Assembly: GCA_009869945.1 (NCBI GenBank) | Contig: WIXG01000101.1 | Coordinates: forward strand, 62,001-126,000 | DNA from: Mesaphorura yosii | Lineage: Eukaryota > Arthropoda > Collembola > Poduromorpha > Tullbergiidae | Length of the DNA: 64,000 nucleotides | Direction: 5' to 3' | Part shown: positions 1 through 10,094 of the stretch, one piece after another | Layout of the letters: each line of letters starts with the position of its first letter | Numbering within the stretch: the first letter of the stretch is position 1 | The notes under the pieces: generated by a model | What the model was told of the DNA's origin: nothing | The model's input: only the letters and a program-made list of their open reading frames with translations | Databases searched by the model: none | Position numbers and translations under genes: made by a program

Positions 1-686
1 CCCCCGGCGCTACTGCTGTAGAATTCGGTGTCTTTGCTAATCACAAATTAATTTGATACCAGAAGCACGTCATTACTGTATTTGGGGTGCAGGCTGTTGA
101 GTTCCTGGAAAGAAGGCAGAGTCGCACTGCGTATTTCGGAAGTGAAAAAGCTTCTGCTTGCTTCTGTGTTTGGCGGAATGTCCTGCTACAAACAAACACC
201 CGAACTTCCCGAATGAAATCAACTCCGCTTTCTGCGCTTTCGCTTTCTCCGACTTCTCTTGCGTGTGTGCCTTACATCGTCAAGAATCACGACCTTTTCG
301 TACCTCGCTTCGCCTCACGAAACTGCCTCGTTCAACAGCACGTGGTTCTCTCGCATCTATCAAACATGATGCTTTGTTCGATCACCGATCACTGCTCCCT
401 AATCCCTAATCTATCTCAGACTGATGACAAATCTCTTTCTCCGTTTTCTGCCCAGTGACCTGTGGTTGTCCGGAACCGACAACGGAAATGAAGCACTTTC
501 CAGATTCCAACTTATAGGAGTTTATTTATTCAAAGAGCAAGATAAAAAGATAGAGAATCAAGACAGCTTAAATAAATTATTAATTAAATCAGGTTAATTA
601 AACCGATCTCTAATTCGAACTCGAACCCAGAGTCTTCCAATCTAAACACTTCTGCATTGATCAATAGTTAGGTTCAAGATGCGATC
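1..686. other. Left-edge non-coding stretch including the 3' UTR of the MATH-BTB gene
   Basis: No convincing coding sequence is seen. Open frames at 87-458 overlap in two frames and show no conserved domain. The right part (about 520-686) is best read as the 3' UTR of the minus-strand MATH-BTB gene, because TTTATT (AATAAA on the minus strand) lies at 521-530, roughly 160 nt beyond its stop codon. The rest is AT-rich intergenic DNA of unknown role. Confidence 0.5.
521..530 (-). terminator. Polyadenylation signal of the MATH-BTB gene
   Basis: Two overlapping minus-strand AATAAA hexamers (TTTATTTATT on the plus strand) lie about 160 nt downstream of the TAA stop at 687-689. This position fits a canonical animal cleavage and polyadenylation signal. 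Confidence 0.6.
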
Positions 687-2298
687 TTAGTTCAAAGCAA
701 GGAGCCAGTCCACCAGGATGCCGGGGTTCTTCTCCCGAAGCTCAAGAAAGCCCTTCGTCTGCACAACTTCTGCACGATGCCTACGGGACGATAAACAACA
801 AAAGTTCACAAAACTCCTCAACGACCTAATATATGACACCGAATAAAAAGTAGGAGGGGACTCACTGGACAAAGTATCTCGTCATGACTTGTTCCAGGTG
901 CTTGAGTTCCATCTGCTTGGAGAGGAGCAGGAAGTCTGAAATGTTTTCCACCGTCAGCAAGTCGGGCACCTTTAGATCCAGGTACTCCACCAGTTCACGC
1001 AGCTGGAACTTGTGTGCGGCTATCAGCAGCTGGTGCACACGTCCCTCAATCTCCACACCCAACTTGCCAGTGTAGATGTACTCAAGAATCGTCTTCATAA
1101 TGTCAGCATCCAAGTCCTCCGCTTCAACCTCCCAGCCGCCCTCCTCCTTCTTCTTTTCATCACTCAGCATTTCGCTCAACGAAACACTCCGAGCTGGTCA
1201 AATAAATAGCAGACAAACCAATTCTCAACAATTCATGCCAGATGTAATTCGAAGTTTGACGTGAATATACCTGACAAAATCAGCCGATGCCCCTTGACGG
1301 TGGCCCCGCCTTTGACCTTAAACATGACGTCGGTTCTGTCCTGAGACATCAACACCTGAAGCAGGTCGGTTGACAGTTTGAGATGCATAGCCTCCAACTT
1401 GATGACATCGTTGGGTTTTTCGTCCAGAATAAGAATTTCGTCTTCCGTATTTGTAAGCTTATCAGACGCCTCCTTCGCACTGTTGCTCGATCGACCAGAT
1501 GAGGATCGGGAAGTAGAACGTGGAATGGTTTGCGTCTGCGTATGTGATTGCGAAGACCCTGCACTCGACTTCTCCTGCACGGGATTCACGAGAATGCTCT
1601 TGGGGTGATGCGGGAAGAGGCGGACATCGAATTCAATTGCCACTTTGTTGTTGACCAATAGGCCTCGCGTGATGTGGATCGTGTCCACCTTCACAAACTG
1701 ATTCCAAACCATTTGACGCTCCTGATTCAGCTTGATTTGACGAGATGCTAGGTTAAGACAAGACGATCGTAATTAATTAGAGTCAAATAGCTTGTTCCTG
1801 GAGAAATGTGTGCTTTTTCCTTGTTACTCACCTCCGAAGTGGTGGACACTGCTGCAGTCGCCCTTGAGAAGTCGGGGAACCACGATCAGCGAAATTGGTT
1901 TCTGAATGAGTTCGTCCACTCCTGCCTTGAGGCCGATGTAGTCTACAGGGCTGTGGTTTTTATTCTCAAACTTGGAACCCTTCAAGTAGTAGTTGCTGGC
2001 CTCCTTCGATGGCAAGTACATCTCGAAGTTGATGGGGATCTTTTCCCCAAACCTGTCCCCGCAAGTGATCTCATAGCGGTACTGCGTCTTCCCAATCAGA
2101 AAGTCCTTAAAGTCGGCGATCTCGCAACGAAACGTGTGCGTCTCCTCCACGTCCTAAGCAAATTGAAACAGCACGGCTGCATTAATTACAAAAATTATTA
2201 CACGGTCCTGTATGGGTGCATGGATTATGGATGTGTTGATTTCGTCTCGTCGCTGACCGCACTCAACTTCTTTCGATGGCACTCACCTCAGAACCCAT
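687..2298 (-). CDS. MATH-BTB domain protein (SPOP/BPM-like), five exons
   Basis: Exons, read on the minus strand: 2298-2287, 2153-1832, 1747-1271, 1193-866 and 780-687. The total is 1233 nt, giving 410 aa ending LLALN-stop. Residues about 5-140 look like a TRAF/MATH fold (HTFRCEIADF, DRFGEKIPINFEMYLP). A low-complexity Ser/Thr-rich linker follows at about 165-215, then a BTB/POZ domain from about 248 (RTDVMFKVKGG..VKGHRLIL..SVSLSEML) to about 350 (ILEYIYTGKL, LLIAAHKFQL). MATH-BTB proteins such as SPOP are substrate adaptors for cullin-3 ubiquitin ligases, with MATH binding substrate and BTB binding CUL3; that role is inferred here. Overall identity to SPOP looks low and the Ser-rich insertion between the domains is not typical of SPOP, so this is probably an independent MATH-BTB paralogue. 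The first coding exon carries only four codons (ATG at 2298), so the start is less certain than the rest. It is divergent from the CDC50 gene. Confidence 0.85.
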
Positions 2299-2965
2299 TG
2301 CGATGCAACAGGAGTCAGAGGAAACCTCCTACCACCAAAATTATTTCACCTTTCATCTTTAAAGTGTTAAATTAAGTTGCTTGTGTCTAGTGTGGTTTAG
2401 AAAATTCACTGTAATGCGAGCGAGCCCTGCAAATGAAAATGCCCGAATCGATCTCACAAGAATAGAAAGCCGCCGCAAAGCAATGAAATTATGATTTTGA
2501 ACTCTCTCCTTGGGCGCATCTCGCAGTCTGTCATTTCACCACGAATCACGCAAGAGGCTGCCAGCGCCTCACTCAACACAAACCACATAGGATACAATAA
2601 CGTCATTTACTGCACAGAATATCAGCACATAATAACATTTCAAAATTAAAAGGTTATTTATTTACCGAACTGGAACACGAAGGGCCGTCTGGTGTTGACT
2701 CCATTATTCGTCGAAGGCACATTAAAAGCCCGTATTCGGATTAGTCTCGGTGAAAAAAGCAGGTTTCTGAGAAAACGAGTGCGAGTTCCTGCGCCTGCGT
2801 TGATCATCTGTTTGCGAGTTAGCACTGCCATCGCTTGGAAAGTGGGACTTCTGGGACGTGTCGAAATGTCAGAAGTTGACCTTATCGAGTAGCTGCTAAT
2901 CTGTGGCATAAACTTTATTCCGTGTCACCTACGGCCACTGCAGGAGTTCCATTAGAGCCGTAATT
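2299..2965. promoter_or_regulatory. Shared divergent promoter region of MATH-BTB (-) and CDC50 (+)
   Basis: About 670 bp separate the two start codons and the genes point away from each other. On the minus strand a good splice acceptor (CATTTTCATTTGCAG, ending near 2430) lies upstream of the MATH-BTB start, so part of this interval is probably 5' UTR with an intron. That UTR carries a short upstream ORF beginning ATGAAAGGTG near 2340. A minus-strand 83-codon frame at 2658-2909 ends at a possible donor but matches nothing recognised. No clear TATA box was seen. Confidence 0.4.
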
Positions 2966-4569
2966 ATGAACGACACCGAACCAGAACCAAGTACTTCTAG
3001 CGAAATCAGCAGGTCCAAGCAGCCTTCAAGTATGTTGCCTAAAACAAAATATATTTTACCAGCTTTAAGCTTTGCTCATTCTAATCAGTATTGATTTTCT
3101 AATTTGTTGCAGATTCTGCATTCAAGCAGCAGAGGCTAGCAGCTTGGCAGCCCATCCTAACTGCTGGAACAGTCCTGCCGACATTTTTTGTGATTGGTAT
3201 TCTATTCATTCCTGTGGGCATCGGACTCTTCTACTTTTCGAATAATGTCAGGGAAATCACAATCAACTACACCGACTGTGTGTCTGTGGCGAACGACTCC
3301 AGAAAGTGCGCTGATGAAGTGAGCAATTGGAATGAAAGGGATGGAACTAAGGAGGTGGAACCCTGCGTTTGCAGGGAGCCTTTCCAGCTGGAAACTGATT
3401 ATAACGTAAGTTTGAGTCGCTAAGAGCATGGCAAGAATTTTCTTTGACTAAATCTGATATTTGAATGTAGTTGATTTGATTTTGGTCTCAGGGTGATGTG
3501 TACATGTACTACGCATTGACGAATTTCTACCAAAATCATCGGCGTTATGTAAAGTCCCGAGACGACAATCAGTTATACGGGGGTATCGACAAACCATCCT
3601 CGGATTGCGCCCCGTTTGACATTGACAAAGGTACAGACTAATGATGCCAATGAATGACTAGTATGACAAAGCACCGTTGACATTTTCTGCATTTCATTGA
3701 GATTGAATCGTGATCCTTATGTCCTTCGTCTTATTCCAGAAACGGGTAAATGGATTTGGCCGTGTGGAGCGATTGCAAATTCAATGTTCCAAGACGAAAT
3801 CAAATTGTTTTACGGTGCTGAGCTCAAGCCAGTTCAACTAAAGAAGGAAGGAATCGCTTGGGAATCCGATTTGCAGTTCAAGTTTAAAAATCCACCCGGG
3901 TGGAACGCAACAACGTTCAAGGAGAAGAAACAATTCATCAAACCGAAAGGTAGCTTTTGCATAAAATCGTTGAAAATATTCGTCAATTTCGCTCTCACGC
4001 TTAATTTTGTTCTTTCACCTGTTTTTCTTCAGCATGGCTGAAAGATCCCTTCGACTTGGATCCCTCCGGTTTGAAAAATGAAGATTTCATAATTTGGATG
4101 CGAACTGCGGCGCTGCCGAATTTCAGGAAGCTGTATCGAATAGTCAGTCAGGACGAGATGGGCTTTCGCGGAGGCATGCCGAAAGGCAACTACACGCTGG
4201 AAATTAAGTATTGTAAGTCCACACGTGATTGATTGATTAAGAATTCTTTACTTGATGCGATCTTCAACTCTTCTCACGTTTTCTAGCGTACCCTGTGAAG
4301 TCATTCCAAGGCACCAAGTCAATCATATTCTCAACGACTTCATTGCTGGGTGGCAAGAATCCATTCCTGGGAATCTCATACGTCGTCGTTGGATCTGTGT
4401 GCTTAATTCTCGGAATTGTGTTCCTGTTTGTGCATATCAACTACGGAAAGAGGTACGCAATGGTTCGACTTGGGACGAAAGGGAATTAGTATTAATATCT
4501 AGCAATATAATGTCCCCATTTTCCAGCACGTGGGAGATGACAAACATCGACGCACGGACGCCGTTTTGA
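2966..4569 (+). CDS. TMEM30A: CDC50/TMEM30A-type phospholipid flippase beta subunit
   Basis: Exons: 2966-3029, 3113-3405, 3492-3630, 3740-3949, 4033-4212, 4287-4452 and 4527-4569 (1095 nt, 364 aa, close to the usual length). Diagnostic family motifs are all present: [20 protein letters not shown] just before helix 1 (about 42-63), [65 protein letters not shown] and helix 2 (about 325-345). The large loop between the helices is extracellular or lumenal and carries several N-glycosylation sequons (NYT, NDS, NAT). CDC50 proteins chaperone P4-ATPases out of the ER and form the heterodimeric aminophospholipid flippase. Nothing is missing; both membrane segments and the ectodomain cysteines are retained. 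Start ATG lies in ATTATGAAC, with the family pattern following within 25 residues. Confidence 0.96.
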
Positions 4570-4839
4570 GATCAGCACGTTTCCAGGTATCCAAATGTTA
4601 CCGCACGGGTGAAACAACGTGAAAGCTGTTCAATTACAGAATTTCACGTTTTTAACCAGTCAAACGATAGTGATGCTTTTGAAGAGCTTTCCAGTCAAGT
4701 CGCGGGTGCCTATCTTAGTCATGTACATAGTTTCGTTCCAAGATCTGTCGAAGAGACCATTTTATCAAGTATTAAAATTCTAGAACTACTACTAATTACT
4801 TCTGTTACTTGTTTTCGCTATCACATTTAACTCAGCATT

Positions 4840-4845
4840 AATAAA
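4840..4845 (+). terminator. Polyadenylation signal of the CDC50 gene
   Basis: AATAAA occurs 270 nt after the TGA stop at 4567-4569 and is the first canonical hexamer in the 3' flank. Confidence 0.6.
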
Positions 4846-5613
4846 AATATGGACGAGCACTCTTTTTTGTTAATTTAACGGCAGCAATGAGTTTATTGCA
4901 ACAGCGCGACGGTGCGAGTCGCGAGTGTCATGTCGGACTGTTTTATTACGCAACATTCAACGCTTCATTGCAATCATATGGTTGGAAATTCGTTTCTCAA
5001 ATGGGAATTCGTTGCGAGAGTCGAGCCGTCGTCCTGTGGCGAGTCCCGTCCGTCCCAACCAGCCGAGCCCTCCCCGTTTACCTTGTGATGTTATTTACAG
5101 TTATATTGCAACAACAGCGGAAGATCTCTTCATGAGTTTCATCCTTTTAGTGCGTACGCTTAATCGGAAAGGGATCATCAAAGAATGAATCATGCATATA
5201 GCGCAGCAGCGGTACGAGGCTTTTGTTGCATCTCTCCCAAATGATGAGGTACGAAGAAGAGAGCAAACGCATAGAACCGAAGTGCAATGGCTAATCTCGC
5301 ATCTTTCTCCTCTCTCCCTGGATCTCTGACAAATAATTCCCGTTTAAAATGGCACTGCACTGTACAAAACTATCAACGACTCATATTTCTATTTCTATTT
5401 TGTACGAATTATAGGTGATAAGATTGCAATTCTTAATTGAGCCCCTAAAAGTCATTTAATGAACTCGTAATTTCATATTTTTTCACACCATACAAGTCAG
5501 TGGAAGTGGCGATTTCGGACTCGGAAGTGTTTATCTGGGTCCATTAATTAAGAGCCCAAGCCCAGTCCTGCGGTCGCGGTTGTGATGACTATCGTGGCTG
5601 CCTAATAACATCA
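4846..5613. other. Intergenic region and 5' end of the FERM-PDZ phosphatase transcript
   Basis: No gene is supported here. Short open frames at 4887-5188 overlap in two frames and look like chance. The interval presumably holds the promoter of the downstream phosphatase gene. A likely non-coding first exon of that gene ends at 5613, at the donor CA|GTAAGT. Confidence 0.4.
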
Positions 5614-5727
5614 GTAAGTATTGCTCCTCAGCTTTTACTCCTCAGTTAATTTGTTGCTAACCTTAATTTTTGCTCATAAACTCCTCGCGTGCGCAGGTCG
5701 AGTTAATTTGCATCGTCCTTAGTCAGG

Positions 5728-5778
5728 ATGTCTAGGAGCATCATTGCAAGAATGACAGAAAATCCACTATTGGCGTAA
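5728..5778 (+). promoter_or_regulatory. Upstream ORF (16 codons) in the 5' leader of the phosphatase gene
   Basis: After a probable leader intron (donor at 5614, acceptor CGTGCGCAG ending at 5696) the first ATG lies at 5728. It opens a 16-codon frame that stops with TAA at 5776-5778, 21 nt before the main ATG at 5800. A uORF so placed commonly lowers translation of the main frame and could allow regulated reinitiation; that is inference. Splicing the uORF into the main frame would need an intron under about 60 nt, so it is judged separate. Confidence 0.45.
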
Positions 5779-5799
5779 GTCGTTTGAGAAGCACGAACG

Positions 5800-8700
5800 A
5801 TGTTTGAAAAGTCAAGAAAGAGTATCGCGGCTGTCACGCGTGGGGGAACTTACCGAGTGAGGGATTCATCTCTCGGTCCGGAAAGTGCTACGAATCTAAG
5901 TCGACGAACACACCGGAATGGTCGACCCAAGTATTTGAGTGTGACCGTCGTCTTTCTCGACGATAGCCAGCACACCTTCGAATTTGAAGTAAGATGCCAA
6001 ATTGGTTTAGAATTTATCTGCATGATGTACTAACGCTGTTTTGATTCGTCCAGAAAAACGCGAAAGGAGCGGTGCTGTTGGAGAGAGTATTTCAGCATTT
6101 GGAACTGCTGGAGAGAGACTACTTTGGTATCCAATTCGACGAGCTTCTGCCCCCACCTGATGTGCCTCGTCTGAGCAGTCCACACTTGGTATGCCAGTTT
6201 TAGAGTATCGGAAGGATTAAATGTAACCTTTTCATGATATTGCAGAGATGGCTAGAATCTTCAAAGTCACTGAAAAAGCAGCTACATTTTACTAAAATCC
6301 AGTCATCCAGTGCTTCTCCTCGGCCTTCTGCGCGGAAAGGCTTAGGATCCTCGTTAACTGAACGGAAATCTTCAACGTCCTACATCTCAGCCGCAACTGT
6401 GTTCTTTCGAGTTAAATTCTTTGTGGAGGACCCTGCAAGACTGATGGAAGAATACACAAGATATCACATGTTTCTACAAATCAGAAAAGATATTTTAGAA
6501 GGTACAGAGAAATGAATGCAAGTAAAAGTATTATGTTGGCTCAAGCTCGAAGAAATCATGACTTCTTTGTGTAAAAATGTAGGTCGCTTAGCAGTGACGG
6601 CTTCATCTGCGTGTTTATTTGCGTCCTACGCCGTGCAGTCCGAAATTGGGGATTGGAGTCCTGAGGAGCACGATGAGAATGGTTACTACCTCAGACACCT
6701 GAGCAACTTTCCCTTCATTGAGCCATTGGTCACAAATGAGCCGGAGTGTTTGAGAAAAATCGCCCAGCTCCACAAACTGCATAGGGGTCAGACTCCAGCC
6801 GACGCTGAGTACAACTATTTGGACCACGCCAAACGATTGGACACGTATGGCGTAAGTTTCCATTGCGTCAAAGATAGCACGGGGAAGGAAATACTTCTGG
6901 GTATCTCGGCGATTGGTCTCAGCGTGTATCATAACAGCATAAAAATCAACACTTTCAGTTGGTCAAAAATTACGAAGATCGCGTTCAAAAGAAAGCACTT
7001 CTTCATTCAACTAAGGAGAGAATTGGTACGCAATTGCCTTGCTTTTAAAAATTATAACATTTGAGGCTCATTATTGCGTTAATGTGTTCTAGTCTGAAGA
7101 ATACGACACTCTTCTTATGTTTGACTGCCACGGATATCGAAGTTGTAAAACGGTAAGTCACGTAACTTCATAATAATGTGACAATATGAATTCGAAGTGC
7201 AGTTGCTGATTGACTTCATTTTGTCTAGTTGTGGAAATCTTGCGTGGAATTCCACACGTTCTTCCGCTGTGCGAGTGCGTCTCCTCCCGAGAACAAGCGA
7301 GCTGCATTTCTGCTGTTAACATTTGGCTCACGATTTCGGTATTCCGGGCGAACGGAGTACCAAACCCGTGAAGACGCTTCCACTCGTGGAAAGGATCGCG
7401 ATGGCGAACGTCGCACCTTTTTCAGATCTCCCAGCAAGAAACTGCTGCTTATGAGACAAACTCTCAGACTTCAACAGAAATCTAGTCCCAATGAGACCAA
7501 AGAAAACCAAACTGTGTCAGAAACGAATGGAATCGAAACCCAAGGCCAAAGTGGAGCACGGAACGGGAACGTACTCAAAAGTGCCAATCTACTAAATACG
7601 AAAGGTCACAACATAGCGATCAGAGCTTATGACAAAGTTCAATCGAAGTCGGATAAGGAACCGAGAATGGCCTGGGCAGAACAAGTTCTATCTGATGAGT
7701 AAGTTTTGGAAGAGGTTCTTTTAAAAGGTTGTGAAAATCATCAGCATCAGCGTAAAACTAAAATCTTATTGCATTTTGCAGTGACGGCGGGTTTTTGCAA
7801 CGTCCCAGTGGACCATTAAGCACGAATCATATCTCATTTAACACAAAAGGAATCGCCTTCGCTGACGAGGACGAAAACTCACAATCTGATGTAAGATGCT
7901 TAGAACCATTAGAATGGTCAGTTCAATTTGTACAATGCATTCCCTTTAGGACGGAGCCGTGTCGATTCGCCTTGAGCCTGATCCCCACGGGAAGTTTGGA
8001 TTCAATGTCAAGGGTGGCTACGACATGGGTTGTCCCGTGCTGGTCTCCCGAGTCGCACCTGGAACTCCTGCCGATACGTGTTACCCCAGACTGAACGAAG
8101 GCGATCAGCTGATTCAAATAAATGGGAAGGACACGTACAGCCTGCCCCATCGAGAAGTCGTGAATTCCATTCGGCATGCGGCCACCGTGAATCACGAGCT
8201 GATATTGCGCGTCAGACAAAACGGTACGTGTTACGTTATGTGAATCATACCGTCGCCTTGACCTTGACCGTTCATAACAAATTATCCCGTGCATCATGTG
8301 GTTTATGGTTTCCGGATTACAGTTTACACAATCGAAGACTACGACGAGCCAGTATTTCAGTACACGCCAGACGTGCCATTGCTTCATTTGCCATCAGACG
8401 GAGAAAACAAGAGTCCGTTGTCCGCATCAATGTTTCTTCTCGCCGAAGCCATCGAATCAGACTCCATATCAAGCCAGTTTGAACTCATTTTTCGAAAGAA
8501 ACCAGGACTGTCGTGTGACATCGCGAAGCTGCCGGAGAACATCGCTAAGAACCGCTATCGCGATATTTCACCATGTACGTTACACTTTAACCAACCAAAC
8601 TCATGTCACATGGGACGGGACATGTGGAATAGTGTTAAGCAGCAGCGTGCCTTAATTTTTAGATGACAGCACTCGCGTGATTCTGAAAAACAGTCCAACT

Positions 8701-9686
8701 GGAGACTACATCAATGCGTCGTACGTGAACATCGAGATTCCGGCCTCGGGAATTGTGAACCGCTACATCGCTTGTCAAGGGCCTCTGTCATTCACGTGTG
8801 TTGACTTCTGGATTATGGTTTGGGAGACGCAGGTACGATTCCGATTGCCATCGTTAAACGCAAGATGCTTCTTCTTGCTGTCGTGTTCCACTCGACTTAC
8901 GTACAACTGATTTATTTGCAGAGTCCGCTGATCGTCATGCTGACGCCGATATGTGAACGTGGTCGAGTAAAATGCCATCCGTACTGGCCGGAGCAAGTAA
9001 ATTCTTACACAGTTTACCACGACATTAAAGTAACCAACTCTGAAGAAGCGAACCTGCCAAACTGGATTCAACGAAAATTCTATCTCAAGCACGTGCAAAC
9101 TCAGGAAGAGCGGTTGGTCATACAATTGCAGTTTCAGTCATGGCCCGATCATGGAATCCCTCCCAACTCAACCGCGTTCATCAAATTTATTCAAGAGGTA
9201 AATTATCTGTACGCTTTAGAATTCGGTGCCGTTATCAGTTAGATTTCTATCATTCTAATGACTGTGCTGTAGGTTCGAAAGGTGAGAGCGGGCTACGACA
9301 TCGAGCCAACGATTGTGCATTGCTCAGCTGGAATCGGCCGAACAGGAGTCGCCATTCTGATGGAGACTGCAGAATGCCTCATCGAAGCCAACCAGCCTGT
9401 CTTTCCTTTGGACATTGTTTCTCAGATGCGACTTCAACGACCGTTAATGATACAAACTTCTGTAAGTTCCTCGTACAAGCTACACCGTCGCCACTTTTCG
9501 GGTTCTACTTTTTGTTGACAGTTTTTGTTCTTCTCTTTACAGAGTCAGTACAAATTTGTTTGCCAGTGCGTCCTGAACGTATTTCAACAAGGGATCATTC
9601 GTCCTCTGCCAGAATACAGCGTCCTCACGAGGTCTCCTCCGGTGAAGTCCATGCTAGGGTCAAACCCGCTGCTAACTTGGTCATAG
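5800..9686 (+). CDS. PTPN4: FERM-PDZ protein tyrosine phosphatase (PTPN3/PTPN4, Ptpmeg type)
   Basis: Exons: 5800-5988, 6054-6188, 6246-6501, 6583-7025, 7093-7152, 7229-7698, 7782-7890, 7950-8223, 8323-8574, 8663-8832, 8922-9197, 9273-9461 and 9543-9686 (2967 nt, 988 aa, near the family length of about 910-950). A FERM domain spans about 15-340 ([67 protein letters not shown]). A FERM-adjacent basic region (FRSPSKK) follows, then a PDZ domain about 557-645 ([34 protein letters not shown]). The phosphatase domain follows ([15 protein letters not shown] with Asp862, [10 protein letters not shown] with nucleophile Cys895 and Arg901, [11 protein letters not shown]). All catalytic residues are intact, so an active cytosolic phosphatase at the membrane-cytoskeleton interface is expected. 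ATG 5800 is the first in-frame start after a stop at 5785-5787, and it gives the conserved N-terminal pattern. Confidence 0.96.
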
Positions 9687-9928
9687 GTCATAGTCGTACA
9701 CAAACGCACACCAGTACAGAAGAGCCCCCTCCTATTTATGTACTCATTGTAATTTAATCGCTAGCCAAAGTCCACGCCAACGAATATCGACAGTAGATTG
9801 TAGATTATTTTACCGATGACCAACGGTCGACAGCTGTATTTTAGAGGTGAAATTCTCATGTTTGACTAGACTAGAAATTAGAAATGGAACTTTAATGGTT
9901 TGGTTCTGTTGTAATGTGATATGTGATA

Positions 9929-9934
9929 AATAAA
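9929..9934 (+). terminator. Polyadenylation signal of the FERM-PDZ phosphatase gene
   Basis: AATAAA lies 243 nt after the TAG stop at 9684-9686. The convergent HEAT-repeat gene stops at 10095 and no minus-strand AATAAA was found between them, so the two 3' ends may overlap. Confidence 0.6.
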
Positions 9935-10094
9935 GATGCGTCGTAACCGTGAAATATTCAATCGCACATGCGTGGTAAGAATAAAGTTAAACGAGATTCA
10001 GCAATAAATACTTGACCACGCAGTTCTCCTTCACGGAAACTTGAGGTCAGGGTAGGTGGCATGGGATGATCAACGGTCGTGCAGTTGACAGAGG

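Noticed and set aside
87-458. 123-codon and 83-codon plus-strand open frames at the left edge
   Set aside because: They overlap in two frames, have Ser/Cys-rich random composition, and no domain or splice context supports them.
2658-2909. 83-codon minus-strand frame ending at a possible splice donor in the divergent promoter region
   Set aside because: It starts with a true ATG and has a basic, mitochondrial-presequence-like composition, but no downstream exon could be joined in frame and no family was recognised. It more likely lies in the 5' leader of the MATH-BTB gene.
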